NCBI RefSeq assembly: GCF_900112425.1
Contig: NZ_FOLP01000001.1
Coordinates: forward strand, 620,001 to 684,000
Length of the DNA: 64,000 bases
Direction: 5' to 3'
Source: Variovorax sp. OK212
Lineage (GTDB): Bacteria; Pseudomonadota; Gammaproteobacteria; Burkholderiales; Burkholderiaceae_C
The notes under the pieces were generated by a model. That model had not been told where the DNA came from. It searched no databases and was given only the letters and a program-made list of their open reading frames with translations. Of the stretch, positions 32,504 through 43,548 are shown in pieces (position 1 is the first letter of the stretch; the number at the start of each line of letters is the position of its first letter). The translations under genes and the position numbers were made by a program.

Positions 32504-34093
32504 ATGCCTCACGTCGGTTCTGCCCCGCGCCTCGCCTTGCCCCGCCTGCCCCTGCTGTCCAGGCGCAGCCTGCTCGGCGCCTCCTTGCTCGCGATGCTGT
32601 GCGCCGCGCTGCCGCAACAGCAGGCCCACGCGCAGGGCCCGCGCAACTTCGCCACGCTGGCGATGGTGGCCGAACCGCAGACGCTCGACCCGATGGCCTC
32701 CACCGCCGACCTGGTCGGAACCATCATGCAGCACGTGTACGAGACGCTCTACACCTTCGACGCCAAGTGGAACGTGGTGCCGATGCTGGCCGAAGGCATG
32801 CCGAAGATCTCGGCCGACGGCAAGACCTACGCCATCACCCTGCGCAAGGGCGTGATGCTGCACAACGGCCGCGAGCTCACCGCCGACGACGTGGTCGCCA
32901 GCCTGCAGCGCTGGATGGACCAGTCGCCGCGCGGCAAGGCCGTGGGCAAGGAAATCGACAGCCTCAAGGCCAAGGGCCCGCTGGCAATCGAAGTCGTGCT
33001 CAAGGAACCCTATGCGCCGCTGCTCTCGCAGCTCGCGCTGCCCAGCGGCATGGCCGCCATCATGGCCAAGGACTCGATCGCCTCGCCGCTGAAGGACTTC
33101 GTGGGCACCGGCCCCTACAAGTTCAAGGAGCGCCGCCCCGACCAGTTCGTGCTGCTCACGCGCTTCGACAAGTACGCCGCGCGCAAGGAACCCGCGAGCG
33201 GCTACGGCGGCAAGCGCGAAGCGGCCATCGAGGAGCTGCGCTTCGTGCCCGTGCCCAACGCCAGCACGCGCGTCGAAGGCGCGCTGGCCGGCCAGTACGA
33301 CTTTGCCGACCTGCTGCCGGTGGAAGCGCTGCCGCGCCTGGAGAAGTCGGGCGGCAAGACCGTGCCGATCATGACGCCGTCGTTCGGCTTCCCCTACCTC
33401 GTGCTCAACACCAAGGAAGGCGTGGCCGCCAGCCAGCCGGTGCGCCAGGCGATCCAGATGGCGCTCGGCGAAGGCGAGATGCTCGCGGCCGGCTTCGGCG
33501 ACACGCGCTTCTTCGTGGCCGAGGGCAACCACTTCCCCAAGGGCTCGCCGTTCTATTCGGCGGCCGGCGCCGACCAGTACAACCAGCGCAACGCCGCCAA
33601 GGCGAAGGAAGCCGCCGCCAAGGCCGGCTACAAGGGCGAGCCCATTCGCGTGCTCACCAGCCGCCAGTACGACTTCCACTACAACATGGCGCTGCTGATG
33701 GCCGAGCAGCTCAAGCGCGCCGGCTTCAAGGTCGACCTCAACGTGGTCGACTGGGCCACGCTGGTGCAGCGCCGCAACGACGCCAAGCTGTGGGACGTCT
33801 ACGTCACGCATTCGGGCCAGTTCCCCGAGCCCATGCTCTCGCCGCCGCAGCTCGGCGACGGCGCGCCCGGCTGGTGGGACACGCCCGCCAAGAAGACCGC
33901 GCTGCAGGCCTTCAACGTCGAGAGCGACCCTGCCAAGCGCGGCGCGCTGTGGGGCAAGGTGCAGCAGGTGGTCTACGACGAAGTGCCGTACATCAACGTC
34001 GGCAAGTTCAACGGCCTGTCGGCCAGGAGCCCGGCGCTGGACAACTACACGCCCGCGACCTGGCCGTTCTTCTGGAACGCGAAGATCAAGTAA
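32504..34093 (+). CDS. ABC transporter periplasmic binding protein, peptide/opine type (SBP_bac_5)
   Basis: 529 residues. A signal peptide with twin arginine-like RRSLLGASLL ends near residue 43 (QQQAHAQ). The family block FATLAMVAEPQTLDPMAS … YETLYTFDAKWNVVPMLAEGMPKIS follows, with WMDQSPRGKAVGKEIDSL and the usual C-terminal hinge. AAGGAG lies 9 nt before the ATG at 32504. It is first gene of a nine-gene rightward operon and captures the substrate for the two permeases and two ATPases downstream. The accompanying enzymes point to D-amino-acid derivatives or N-acyl-D-amino acids as substrate (inference). Confidence 0.92.
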   Translation: MPHVGSAPRLALPRLPLLSRRSLLGASLLAMLCAALPQQQAHAQGPRNFATLAMVAEPQTLDPMASTADLVGTIMQHVYETLYTFDAKWNVVPMLAEGMPKISADGKTYAITLRKGVMLHNGRELTADDVVASLQRWMDQSPRGKAVGKEIDSLKAKGPLAIEVVLKEPYAPLLSQLALPSGMAAIMAKDSIASPLKDFVGTGPYKFKERRPDQFVLLTRFDKYAARKEPASGYGGKREAAIEELRFVPVPNASTRVEGALAGQYDFADLLPVEALPRLEKSGGKTVPIMTPSFGFPYLVLNTKEGVAASQPVRQAIQMALGEGEMLAAGFGDTRFFVAEGNHFPKGSPFYSAAGADQYNQRNAAKAKEAAAKAGYKGEPIRVLTSRQYDFHYNMALLMAEQLKRAGFKVDLNVVDWATLVQRRNDAKLWDVYVTHSGQFPEPMLSPPQLGDGAPGWWDTPAKKTALQAFNVESDPAKRGALWGKVQQVVYDEVPYINVGKFNGLSARSPALDNYTPATWPFFWNAKIK

Positions 34094-34109
34094 GCCCGGA
34101 ACAGCCGCC

Positions 34110-35378
34110 ATGCCATCGCGTCGCCAACTTCTGCAAGCCAGCGCACTGGCCTCCGGCCTCGGAGCCCTCGGCCTCACGGCCGCATCAGCACAGGCCGCCC
34201 GCCACGCCGCGAGCGGCCCTGTATATGCCTACGTCGGCACCTACAGCGACGGCGGCAAGCCGTGGCGCGGCGGCCGTGGCCTGGGCGTGCACCAGTTCGC
34301 GCTCGACGGCGCCACCGGTGCGCTCAGGCCCATCGCCGGCGCACCGGCGGCCGTGGCCAGCGCGGGGGAGGGCGCGAAGCTGCGCAACCCCGCGTCGCTG
34401 GCGCGCCACCCGAAGCTGCCCATGCTCTATGCGGCCAACGAGTTCGAGGCCGGCTCGGTCTCGGCCTTTCGCATCGGCGCGGACGGCGCGCTGTCGTTCG
34501 CGGCCGAAGTGCCCTGCGGCGGCAAGGACCCGGCCTGCATCAGCGTGCACCCCGAAGGCCGCTTCCTGTTCACCGCCAACTACGCGAGCGGCGACGTCAG
34601 CGTGATCGCGCTGCGCGCCGACGGCATGCCCGACGCCGGCACCGCCGCCGTCGTCTACAAGGACGTGGACGCCTGCGGTGCCGGCACGCCCTGCAAGCCC
34701 GGCGCCGACGTGGTGCCCGCGGCCGCGCGTTCGCACGAAGGCTTTGCCACCAGCGACCACGATGGCCCGCACGCGCACATGGTGCACGCCGACCCGAAGG
34801 GCAACTTCGTGCTGGTGGCCGACCTGGGGCTCGACCGCGTCATCTCCTACCGCTTCGACCGCATCACCGGCGTGCTGAGCCAGCCCAGCACGGTGGCCGT
34901 GTCCGAAAGCTCGGGTGCGCGGCACTTCGTGTTCCACCCGAACGGCAAGTGGCTGTACCTGGTGAACGAAGAGGCATCGACCATCGCCTTCATGCGCTAC
35001 GACGACGCCACCGGTGTGCTCACATTGGTGAGCGAGACCTCGGCGCTGCCCAAGGACTTCAAGGGCACCAGCTACGCATCGGGCATCCGCATGCTGCCCG
35101 ACGGCCGGCACTTCGTGTCGCTCAACCGCCTGCACGACTCCATTTCGCTGTTCAGGATCGACGCCCGCACCGGCGCGCCCACGCTGGTGCGCGAGGAATG
35201 GTCGCGCGGCAACTACCCGCGCAGCTGCACGCTCGACCCGAGCGGCCGCTTCCTCTATGTGTGCCACAACAAGCAGGGCGACAACGTGACGGTGTTCCGC
35301 GTGAAAGGCGGCGACATTCAATTCACCGGCCAGTACGTGCCCGTGGGCAGTGCGGCCGCCATCGAGTTCTCCGCGTGA
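34110..35378 (+). CDS. Seven-bladed beta-propeller lactonase family protein, exported
   Basis: 422 residues. It has a Tat-like signal (RRQLLQASALASGLGALGL … AQAA, about 1-35). A YVGTYSDGG opening follows, with propeller repeats (LARHPKLPMLYAANEFE; SVHPEGRFLFTANYASGDVSV; FVFHPNGKWLYLVNEEAS; CTLDPSGRFLYVCHNKQGDNVTVF). This matches the 6-phosphogluconolactonase-type lactonase family (PF10282). It is translationally coupled to the downstream permease (TGATG), so it belongs to the operon despite being an unusual partner for a peptide transporter. It may hydrolyse a lactone or cyclic form of the substrate in the periplasm (inference). Confidence 0.88.
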   Translation: MPSRRQLLQASALASGLGALGLTAASAQAARHAASGPVYAYVGTYSDGGKPWRGGRGLGVHQFALDGATGALRPIAGAPAAVASAGEGAKLRNPASLARHPKLPMLYAANEFEAGSVSAFRIGADGALSFAAEVPCGGKDPACISVHPEGRFLFTANYASGDVSVIALRADGMPDAGTAAVVYKDVDACGAGTPCKPGADVVPAAARSHEGFATSDHDGPHAHMVHADPKGNFVLVADLGLDRVISYRFDRITGVLSQPSTVAVSESSGARHFVFHPNGKWLYLVNEEASTIAFMRYDDATGVLTLVSETSALPKDFKGTSYASGIRMLPDGRHFVSLNRLHDSISLFRIDARTGAPTLVREEWSRGNYPRSCTLDPSGRFLYVCHNKQGDNVTVFRVKGGDIQFTGQYVPVGSAAAIEFSA

Positions 35379-36331
35379 TGAAGAAGTCGATGCTCCGCTA
35401 TATCGCCTCCCGCGCGGCCGGCATGCTGGTCGTGCTGGCCATCGTGGCCGTGCTGGTCTTCGTGCTCACGCGCGCGGCCTCGGGCGACCCGGTCTCGGTG
35501 CTGCTGGGCGACCAGGCCACCGCCGCCGACATCGCCCGCGTGCAGAAGGAATACGGCCTGGACAAGCCGCTGCCCGTGCAGTTCGGCTACTGGCTGCGCG
35601 AGGTGCTGCAGGGCAACCTGGGCACCTCCATCTTCCTGCAGCGCCCGGTGACGCAGGCGCTGTGGGAGCGCTCCGAGCCCACCACGCTGCTCGCGCTGAT
35701 GGCCGTGGCCATCGCCGCGCTCATCGGCGTGCCGTGCGGCATCGTGTCGGCCGTGTTCCGCGGGCGCGTGGTCGATCAACTCTTCACCGGCATCGCGATG
35801 CTGGGCGCCAGCATTCCGAGCTTCTGGCTGGGCATCGTGCTGATCCAGATCTTCGCGGTGTCCTTCGGCTGGTTCCCGGTGTCGGGCTACGGCGCGCCCG
35901 ACGCGGCGCTGGCCGAGCGGCTGCATGCGCTGGTGCTGCCGGCCGCCGTGCTGGGCCTCTTGAACTCCGCGCTCATCATCCGCTTCACGCGCGCCTCGAT
36001 GCTCGACGTGCTCGGCGAGGACTACGTGCGCACCGCGCGCTCCAAGGGCCTGAGCGAAAGCACGGTGGTGCTCAAGCACGCGCTGCGCAATGCGCTGGTG
36101 CCCATCGTCACGGTGATCGGCCTCACGGTCGCGCTGATGATCGGCGGCGCCGTCATCACCGAGACCGTGTTCGGACTGCCCGGCGTGGGCAACCTGGTGG
36201 TCAGTGCCGTGCTGCGGCGCGACTACCCGGTCATTCAAGGTGCGTTGCTCGTGATTGCCGCGATCTATGTGCTCATCAATTTCTCGATCGACCTGCTGTA
36301 CGCAGTGGTCGATCCGCGTGTGAAGGTCTGA
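35378..36331 (+). CDS. ABC transporter permease, DppB/OppB type
   Basis: 317 residues, six membrane helices. The N-terminal family motif ASRAAGMLVVLAIVAVLVFVLTRAASGDPV and the EAA loop (EDYVRTARSKGLSESTVVLKHALRNALVPIVTVIGL) that contacts the ATPases are intact. ATG overlaps the lactonase stop by one base (TGATG). With the next gene it forms the membrane channel of the peptide/D-amino-acid-conjugate importer. Confidence 0.95.
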   Translation: MKKSMLRYIASRAAGMLVVLAIVAVLVFVLTRAASGDPVSVLLGDQATAADIARVQKEYGLDKPLPVQFGYWLREVLQGNLGTSIFLQRPVTQALWERSEPTTLLALMAVAIAALIGVPCGIVSAVFRGRVVDQLFTGIAMLGASIPSFWLGIVLIQIFAVSFGWFPVSGYGAPDAALAERLHALVLPAAVLGLLNSALIIRFTRASMLDVLGEDYVRTARSKGLSESTVVLKHALRNALVPIVTVIGLTVALMIGGAVITETVFGLPGVGNLVVSAVLRRDYPVIQGALLVIAAIYVLINFSIDLLYAVVDPRVKV

Positions 36332-36334
36332 GCG

Positions 36335-37173
36335 ATGCGCATGCCTCGAATGCTCCGCCAGCTGATGCATCGCCGCATCGTGATGGTTTCCGCCCTGGTG
36401 CTGCTGGTGATCGCCATCATGGCGATCGGCGCACCGCTGTTCGCCTCCGCCGACCCCAACGACACGGCCGTGCTGCAACGCCTGAAGGCGCCGAGCGCCG
36501 AGCACCTGCTGGGCACCGACGAGCTGGGCCGCGACATGTATTCGCGCATCGTGCACGGCGCGCGCTACTCGCTGGCCATTGCCGCGCTCACGGCGCTGGG
36601 CGCGGTCATCGCCGGCACGGCGCTGGGCCTGATGGCCGGCTTCTTTCGCCGGCTCGACACGCCGCTGATGCGCGTGGTCGACGCGATGATGTCCTTCCCC
36701 GACATCCTGCTGGCGATTGCGCTGGTGGCGATCCTCGGGCCGTCGTTGTTGAACACGGTGCTGGCGTTGGTGCTGGTCTACACACCGCGCGTGGCGCGGG
36801 TGGTGCGGGCCTCCACGCTGGTGGTGCGCGAGCTGCTGTTCGTGGAAGCGGTGCGCGCGCTGGGCGTGCGCACCTCGCGCATCCTGTGGCGCCACATCCT
36901 GCCGAACCTGATGTCGCCGATCCTGGTGCAGGTGTCGTTCATCTTCGCGTACGCCATCCTGGCGGAAGCGGGGCTGTCGTTCCTGGGCGTGGGCGTGCCG
37001 CCCGAGATCCCGACCTGGGGCACCATGGTCGCGGGCAGCCAGCAGTACGCGCACCAGGCCTTCTGGGTGGTGCTGTTCCCGGGCCTGGCGATCATCTTCA
37101 CGGCGCTGTCGCTGCAACTGCTGGGCGACGGCGTGCGCGACCTGCTCGACCCCAAGCTCAAGAAGACCTCGTG

Positions 37174-37174
<1 letters not shown>
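36335..37174 (+). CDS. ABC transporter permease, DppC/OppC type
   Basis: 279 residues. TM1 is near residues 14-36, followed by the DppC family block LKAPSAEHLLGTDELGRDMYSRIVHGARYSL and the EAA loop FVEAVRALGVRTSRILWRHILPNLMSPILVQ. It is three bases after the first permease and overlaps the next ATPase gene by one base (TGATG). It is second half of the heterodimeric channel. At 279 residues it is slightly shorter than E. coli DppC, from a shorter N-terminal tail. Confidence 0.95.
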
Positions 37175-38217
<1,043 letters not shown>

Positions 38218-38233
38218 GGTGCCCCCCGTCCCC

Positions 38234-38340
38234 GCCTTGCCCCCTCTCCCGCGTGCGGGAGAGGGTTGGGGTGAGGGTGCCCCCCGCTGCCCTCGCAAGC
38301 ACCCTCATTCCCCGCCTTCTCCCGCACGCGGGAAAAGGCG
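38234..38340. repeat. REPIN-like inverted pair between the two transporter ATPase genes
   Basis: Left arm 38234-38280 and right arm 38299-38340 are reverse complements of each other. Each also folds into its own hairpin around CCCGCGTGCGGG / CCCGCACGCGGG. The motif GAGAGGGTTGGGGTGAGGGTGC is a common intergenic REP type. It sits inside an operon with only 19 bp left before dppF, so it may act as a processing or stability signal. Confidence 0.85.
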
Positions 38341-38359
38341 CCAATACAAGAAACCCACG

Positions 38360-39337
38360 ATGACCACCGCCGCCCCTCTCATCGAAGTCCGCGGACTCAA
38401 GAAGTACTTCGGCAGCAGCGACCGCCCGGTGCGCGCGGTCGACGACGTGTCGTTCGCCATCCAGCCCGGCGAGACGCTGGGGCTGGTCGGCGAATCGGGC
38501 TCGGGCAAGAGCACCATCGGGCGCACCGTGCTGCGCCTGCTCGAACGCACGAGCGGCCAGGTGCTGTACCGCGGCGACGACATCGGCGCGCTGTCGGGGG
38601 AGCGCATGCGCAAGCTGCGCAGCAAGCTGCAGATCATTTTCCAGGACCCCTACGCCAGCCTCAACCCGAAGATGCGCATCAGCGCCATCCTTGGCGAGGC
38701 GCTGTCCACGCACGGCCTGCACAAGGGCGCGGCCGCGCGCGACAAGCGCATTGCCGAGCTGCTCGAGACGGTGGGCCTGCGCGCCGAGCACGCGAGCCGC
38801 TTCCCGCACGAGTTCTCGGGCGGGCAGCGCCAGCGCATCGGCGTGGCGCGTGCGCTGGCCGTGGAGCCCGAGTTCATCGTGGCGGACGAGCCGCTGTCGG
38901 CGCTCGACGTGTCCATCCAGTCGCAGGTCATCAACCTGCTGGCCGACCTGCGCGAACGGCTGGGCCTGACGATGCTCTTCATCTCGCACGACCTCGACGT
39001 GGTCGAGTACCTGTGCGACCGCGTGGTGGTGCTGTACCTGGGCAAGGTGATGGAAGTGGCCACCACCGACGAGCTGTTCGCGCGCCCCTCGCACCCCTAC
39101 ACCCAGGCGCTGCTGGCCGCGAGCCCGAAGCCCGACCCCGAGGTGGCGACCGAGCGCATCGCGCTGAAGGGCGACATTCCAAGCCCCATCTCGCCGCCTT
39201 CGGGCTGCGTGTTCCGCACGCGCTGCCCGCACGCCATCGAGGCCTGCGCGCAGACCGTGCCGCCGCTCGACGAAATTTCGGCAGGACACTACAGCGCCTG
39301 CATCCGCAAAGAACTGCTCTCCAACATCGCCGCATGA
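38360..39337 (+). CDS. ABC transporter ATPase, DppF/OppF type
   Basis: 325 residues. Walker [11 protein letters not shown]-loop [14 protein letters not shown], signature [15 protein letters not shown], Walker [13 protein letters not shown] and C-terminal Cys motif [15 protein letters not shown]. It pairs with the DppD-type protein to energise the importer. The start is the first ATG after the REPIN element. The stop overlaps the next start (ATGA), coupling transport to the deaminase. Confidence 0.95.
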   Translation: MTTAAPLIEVRGLKKYFGSSDRPVRAVDDVSFAIQPGETLGLVGESGSGKSTIGRTVLRLLERTSGQVLYRGDDIGALSGERMRKLRSKLQIIFQDPYASLNPKMRISAILGEALSTHGLHKGAAARDKRIAELLETVGLRAEHASRFPHEFSGGQRQRIGVARALAVEPEFIVADEPLSALDVSIQSQVINLLADLRERLGLTMLFISHDLDVVEYLCDRVVVLYLGKVMEVATTDELFARPSHPYTQALLAASPKPDPEVATERIALKGDIPSPISPPSGCVFRTRCPHAIEACAQTVPPLDEISAGHYSACIRKELLSNIAA

Positions 39338-40656
39338 CCATGACCGACACAGCCGCTGCCTCCAGTGCCTTGAACGATTTCAACGATCCGATCCTCAGCG
39401 ACCGCTTCAAGGGCTACCCGCGCACCCAGGCCCCGCGCCGCCGCAGCGAAGTCGGCACCGCCGGATGGAACGTGCTGGCCGGCGACCTGCCGCTGCCGCT
39501 GGCCGTGCTCAAGCGCGAGGCGCTCGAACACAACCTGGCGTGGATGCAGGCGCGCGTGCGCGAGTGGGGCATCGACCTGGCGCCGCACGGCAAGACCACC
39601 ATGTCGCCGCAGCTGTTCCAGCGCCAGCTCGACGCCGGCGCCTGGGGCCTCACCTTTGCCACCGTGACGCAACTGGCCGTGGGCGTGGCGGCCGGCGCGC
39701 GCCGCACGCTCATCGCCAACCAGGTGGTGAGCGACGAAGACCTGGGCGGCATCCAGATGCTGCTGAAGGCGAACGCGGGCCTGCGCATCGTGTTCCTGGT
39801 GGATTCGCTGTCGCAGCTCGCGCTGATCGAAGACTGGGCAGCGCGCCATGCCGGCAGCGTGTCCTTCGAGGTGATGCTGGAGATCGGCGTCGAAGGCGCG
39901 CGCACCGGCTGCCGTACGCACGAAGAGGCCGTCACGCTGGCCACGGGGCTGCGCGCCAGCAGCGCCGTGAAGCTGGTCGGCATCGAGACCTACGAAGGGC
40001 AGGGCGCCACCGGCGCCAGCGAGCCCGACGCGGCCTATGCGAAGACGCTGATGGACCGCGTGGAAGCCGTGGCCCGCCATTGCGACACGCAGAAGCTGTT
40101 CGAGACCGACGAGGTGCTGGTCTCTGCCGGCGGCTCGGCCATCTTCGACCTCGTGGCCGGTCGGCTGAAGCCCGCGCTGGGCACGCCGGTGCGCGGCCTG
40201 CTGCGCTCGGGCTGCTACGTCACGCACGACCATGGCTTCTACAAGCGCATGGTGAGCGTGGTCGACGAGCGGCTGGGCTGCGACTGCGGCGAAAGCCTGG
40301 TGCCGGCGATGGAAGTCTGGGCCACGGTGCAATCGCGTCCCGAGCCGGGCCTGGCGATCCTCGCGGTGGGCAAGCGCGACATCTCCTTCGACCTGTCGCT
40401 GCCGGTGCCCATCGCGCGCGCCGCGCGTGGCGCGCTGCAGCCGCAGGGCGTGCCCGCCGGCTGGAAGATCACCGCGCTGAACGACCAGCACGCCTACCTG
40501 CGCTGGGACGCGAGCGAGGAGGCCGAGGCGCCGAAGGTCGGCGACCGCGTGGGCCTGGGCATCTCGCACCCCTGCACCACCTTCGACAAATGGCACTGGA
40601 TGCCGGTGGTCGAGCAGGACTACCGCGTGAGCGACGCCGTCGCCATGCACTTCTGA
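39334..40656 (+). CDS. PLP-dependent D-amino-acid deaminase/aldolase (DSD1 / D-threonine aldolase fold)
   Basis: 440 residues. An alanine-racemase-type barrel carries the PLP lysine K87 in DLAPHGKTTMSP. A C-terminal DSD1-like domain has a metal site H412/C414 in GISHPCTTFDKW. Enzymes of this family act on D-serine, D-threonine or 3-hydroxy-D-aspartate and release 2-oxo acids plus ammonia, or an aldehyde plus glycine. The exact substrate cannot be read from sequence. ATG at 39334 overlaps the ATPase stop; a second ATG two codons later is also possible. The adjacent deacylase, RpiR regulator and divergent RidA all fit D-amino-acid breakdown. Confidence 0.87.
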   Translation: MTMTDTAAASSALNDFNDPILSDRFKGYPRTQAPRRRSEVGTAGWNVLAGDLPLPLAVLKREALEHNLAWMQARVREWGIDLAPHGKTTMSPQLFQRQLDAGAWGLTFATVTQLAVGVAAGARRTLIANQVVSDEDLGGIQMLLKANAGLRIVFLVDSLSQLALIEDWAARHAGSVSFEVMLEIGVEGARTGCRTHEEAVTLATGLRASSAVKLVGIETYEGQGATGASEPDAAYAKTLMDRVEAVARHCDTQKLFETDEVLVSAGGSAIFDLVAGRLKPALGTPVRGLLRSGCYVTHDHGFYKRMVSVVDERLGCDCGESLVPAMEVWATVQSRPEPGLAILAVGKRDISFDLSLPVPIARAARGALQPQGVPAGWKITALNDQHAYLRWDASEEAEAPKVGDRVGLGISHPCTTFDKWHWMPVVEQDYRVSDAVAMHF

Positions 40657-40666
40657 ACACGCACCG

Positions 40667-41581
40667 ATGACCCCCTCATTGCTCCAGAAGATCGCGCAGA
40701 TCCGCAGCGACGCCCCGGCGACGCGGCGCGCGATTCTCGACCTGATCCTCGAGGACCCCGACCGCGTGCTCGAGGAAAGCTTCGAGCAGCTGGCCGAGCG
40801 CTCGCGCAGTTCGGTGCCCACCATCATGCGCACCTGCCGCGACCTCGGCTTTGCCGGTCTGCGCGAGTTCAAGCTCGCGCTGGCGCAGGAACTGGCGCTG
40901 GGCGGCTCGCCGCTGCACCGCCGCGTGAACATCGAGGACGCGGCCGACGAGGTGGTCGGCAAGATCGCGCGCAGCGCGGCGGCTTCGGTGTCGGGCGTTC
41001 GCGGGCAGCTCGACATGCAGGTGCTCGACGGCGCGGTAGCGGCCATCGCGGCGGCGCCGCACGTGGACCTGTATGGCGCTGGCGCCACCTCGTGGTTCAT
41101 GGCCAACGACCTGCAGGCGCGGCTCTTTCGCCTCGGCCTGTCGGCCAACGCCTGGGCCGACTACCACCTGCAGCAGGTGGCCGGCGCGGCGCAGCGCCCC
41201 GGCGGCGTGGTGATCGCCATCTCGCACGTGGGCGGCATGCCTTCGCTGCTCGACGCGGTGGACATCGCGCGCGGGCAGGGCGCCAAGGTAATCGCGCTCA
41301 CGCGGCCCGGCACGGCGCTGGCGGCCAAGGCCGACTTTCTGCTCGGCCTGTCGGTGCCCGACGACGCGGTGATGCACGTGGGCATCGACGCCTACCTGAC
41401 GCACCTCACCGCCATCGAGATCCTGACCGTGCTGGTGGCCCAGCGCCGCGGCGAGCCCGCGGTGCAGCGCCTGCAGCGCGCGCGCGAGGCGTTCCAGCGA
41501 CACGGCATCGACGCCACCACGCACCCGCTGCAGAGCTGGGACGGCGGCGGCATCAACCACAGCAAGGGAGCCGCATCGTGA
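40667..41581 (+). CDS. MurR/RpiR-family transcriptional regulator
   Basis: 304 residues. The N-terminal RpiR helix-turn-helix (about 1-77; ESFEQLAERSRSSVPTIMRTCRDLGFAGLREFKLALAQEL) is followed by a SIS domain (about 125-260) that binds sugar- or amino-acid-derived ligands (DLYGAGATSWFMANDLQARL; IAISHVGGMPSLLDAVDIA). It lies 10 bp after the deaminase and overlaps the deacylase start. It likely controls the operon from the dyads at 32361-32400 (inference). Confidence 0.93.
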   Translation: MTPSLLQKIAQIRSDAPATRRAILDLILEDPDRVLEESFEQLAERSRSSVPTIMRTCRDLGFAGLREFKLALAQELALGGSPLHRRVNIEDAADEVVGKIARSAAASVSGVRGQLDMQVLDGAVAAIAAAPHVDLYGAGATSWFMANDLQARLFRLGLSANAWADYHLQQVAGAAQRPGGVVIAISHVGGMPSLLDAVDIARGQGAKVIALTRPGTALAAKADFLLGLSVPDDAVMHVGIDAYLTHLTAIEILTVLVAQRRGEPAVQRLQRAREAFQRHGIDATTHPLQSWDGGGINHSKGAAS

Positions 41582-43056
41582 GTGCGACCGCAAGCAAAGC
41601 CATCCTGCTCGAAGCGGGCCTCGTGGTCGACGGTTCGGGCGGCCCCTCGTGGCCCGGCGACGTGCTGCTGCAGGGCGACCGCATCGTCGCGCTGGGCGAG
41701 GGCCTGCGTGCCCGGCTGCCCGACGGCCTGGCGCTGGCCGACGTCGAGGTCGTCGACTGCCGCGCCAAGGTCATCGCGCCGGGCTTCATCGACGCGCACA
41801 CGCACGACGACGCCATCGTGCTGCGCGACCCGCTGTGCCTGCCCAAGGTGTCGCAGGGCATCACCACGGTGGTGACGGGCAACTGCGGCATTTCGCTCGC
41901 GCCGTACCGCACGCCGCAGTCGAAGCCGCCGCTCACGCTGCTGGGCGCGGAGTCTTTCAAGCACGCGACCATGGCCGAGTACCGCGCCGCGGTCGACGCC
42001 ACGCAGCCCGCGCTGAACGTGGCGGCGCTCATCGGCCACACCACGCTGCGCTTCGCGACCATGCAGGCGCTCGACCGCCCGGCCAGCGCCGACGAGCTCG
42101 CGCGCATGGAGGCGCTGCTCGACAGCTGCATGGCCGACGGGGCGCACGGCATGTCGTCGGGCCTGTTCTACGAAGAAGCCTTTGCCGCGCCCGCCGAAGA
42201 GGTGACGGCGCTGGCGCGCGTGGTGGCGCGCCACGGCGGCGTGTACGCCACGCACCTGCGCAGCGAGATGCAGCAGATCATCGAGGCGCTGCACGAGGCG
42301 GGCGACTCGGCCTTCAACGCGGGCGTGCCGCTGGTCATCTCGCACCACAAGTGCGCCGGCCCGGCCAACTGGGGCCGCACGAAGGAGACCCTGCCGCTGA
42401 TCGAGTCGCTGGCCCGGCGCCAGAAGATCGCGATGGACGTGTACCCCTACGTGGCCGGCTCCACCGTGCTGCGCGAGGACCTGGTCGACGGCGTGATCGA
42501 CGTGCTGCTGACCTGGTCCGACCCGCACCCGGAGATGACGGGCCGGCTCATTTCCGACATCGCGCGCGAGTGGGGTACCACCGAGCAGGAGGCCTGCCTG
42601 CGGCTGAAGCCGGGCGGCGCCTGCTATTTCCAGATGCAGGAAGAAGACGTGGAACGCGTCATTGCGCACCCGCTCACCATGATCGGCAGCGACGGCCTGC
42701 CGCACGACCGCCATCCGCACCCGCGGCTGTGGGGCGCGTTTCCGCGTGTCTTTGCGCGCTACTGGCGCCAACGCCGCCTGTTCACGCTCGAACAGGCGGT
42801 GCACAAGATGACCGGCATGACCGCGCGCAACCTGCGCATCGCCGACCGCGGCCTGCTGCGCGCGGGCGCCATGGCCGACGTGGTGGTGTTCGACCCCGAG
42901 ACCATCGCCGACACCGCCACCTACGACCAGCCGCACGGCGTGAGCGAGGGCGTGGAGCGGGTGTTCGTGAACGGCGTGCTGGCCTACCGCGGGGGCGGCG
43001 ACGAACCCGCGCGGGTGCTGGCGAGGGCGGGGCGGATGCTCACGCGCGGCGCCTGA
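41578..43056 (+). CDS. N-acyl-D-amino-acid deacylase (D-aminoacylase)
   Basis: 492 residues, amidohydrolase fold. Metal-site motifs are HTHDD (H74, H76) in FIDAHTHDD, GNCGIS with the bridging cysteine C103, H250-type THLRSE, and SDGLPHDRHPHPR, the family's C-terminal signature. It removes the acyl group from N-acyl-D-amino acids to yield free D-amino acids. It starts at GTG 41578, overlapping the regulator's stop (GTGA). It is last gene of the operon, and its product would feed the D-amino-acid deaminase encoded two genes upstream. Confidence 0.93.
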   Translation: MSATASKAILLEAGLVVDGSGGPSWPGDVLLQGDRIVALGEGLRARLPDGLALADVEVVDCRAKVIAPGFIDAHTHDDAIVLRDPLCLPKVSQGITTVVTGNCGISLAPYRTPQSKPPLTLLGAESFKHATMAEYRAAVDATQPALNVAALIGHTTLRFATMQALDRPASADELARMEALLDSCMADGAHGMSSGLFYEEAFAAPAEEVTALARVVARHGGVYATHLRSEMQQIIEALHEAGDSAFNAGVPLVISHHKCAGPANWGRTKETLPLIESLARRQKIAMDVYPYVAGSTVLREDLVDGVIDVLLTWSDPHPEMTGRLISDIAREWGTTEQEACLRLKPGGACYFQMQEEDVERVIAHPLTMIGSDGLPHDRHPHPRLWGAFPRVFARYWRQRRLFTLEQAVHKMTGMTARNLRIADRGLLRAGAMADVVVFDPETIADTATYDQPHGVSEGVERVFVNGVLAYRGGGDEPARVLARAGRMLTRGA

Positions 43057-43191
43057 AATGCCGGGCGGTGCCTCCGTCGTATCGGCTTGGATATAACCCT
43101 TCGACTTCTAAAGTTCTAACGTTCCGGGCAAAAATCGGTCAAACTGACGCGTTTTCAGGGGTCAGTGCGGTTGCAATCCCAAGGAGCAATG

Positions 43192-43377
43192 ATGGACAAG
43201 GACGCTGAGAGCCTTGGCGCCGATTTCGAGTGGTGGCAGAAGCTCACCGACGACTACGAAGCTGCGCTGGGTGACCTTGCCAGAGGCGAGCCGGGCGCGC
43301 GAGAGCGGGTGGTCCTGCTGGCGAACGCCTTGCGGCGGATGGACCGGGAGCCGGTCCACATGGGCCGCCTGGGCTGA
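43192..43377 (+). CDS. Small conserved-looking hypothetical protein
   Basis: 61 residues (MDKDAESLGADFEWWQKLTD…), acidic and helical, no signal or membrane segment. AAGGAG at 43181-43186 lies 5 nt before the ATG at 43192; an ATG one codon earlier is less well placed. No family recognised. It stands alone, 135 bp after the deacylase gene. The strong ribosome site and clean codon usage support a real gene. Confidence 0.6.
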   Translation: MDKDAESLGADFEWWQKLTDDYEAALGDLARGEPGARERVVLLANALRRMDREPVHMGRLG

Positions 43378-43548
43378 GCCTGGGCCACGCGGCGCGCCGT
43401 CGGCGCCCGCACCGGGCTCGACGGCGGCCCGGTCATCTGGCGCGTCCGAGGCCGTGTTCAGCGTGCCTCCGGCCGCCAGCCGTCCGACTGCGTCTGCATG
43501 CCTGCGCATGGCCCTTACGATGCGGGTCCCTCCACGAGACCCCTTCCC

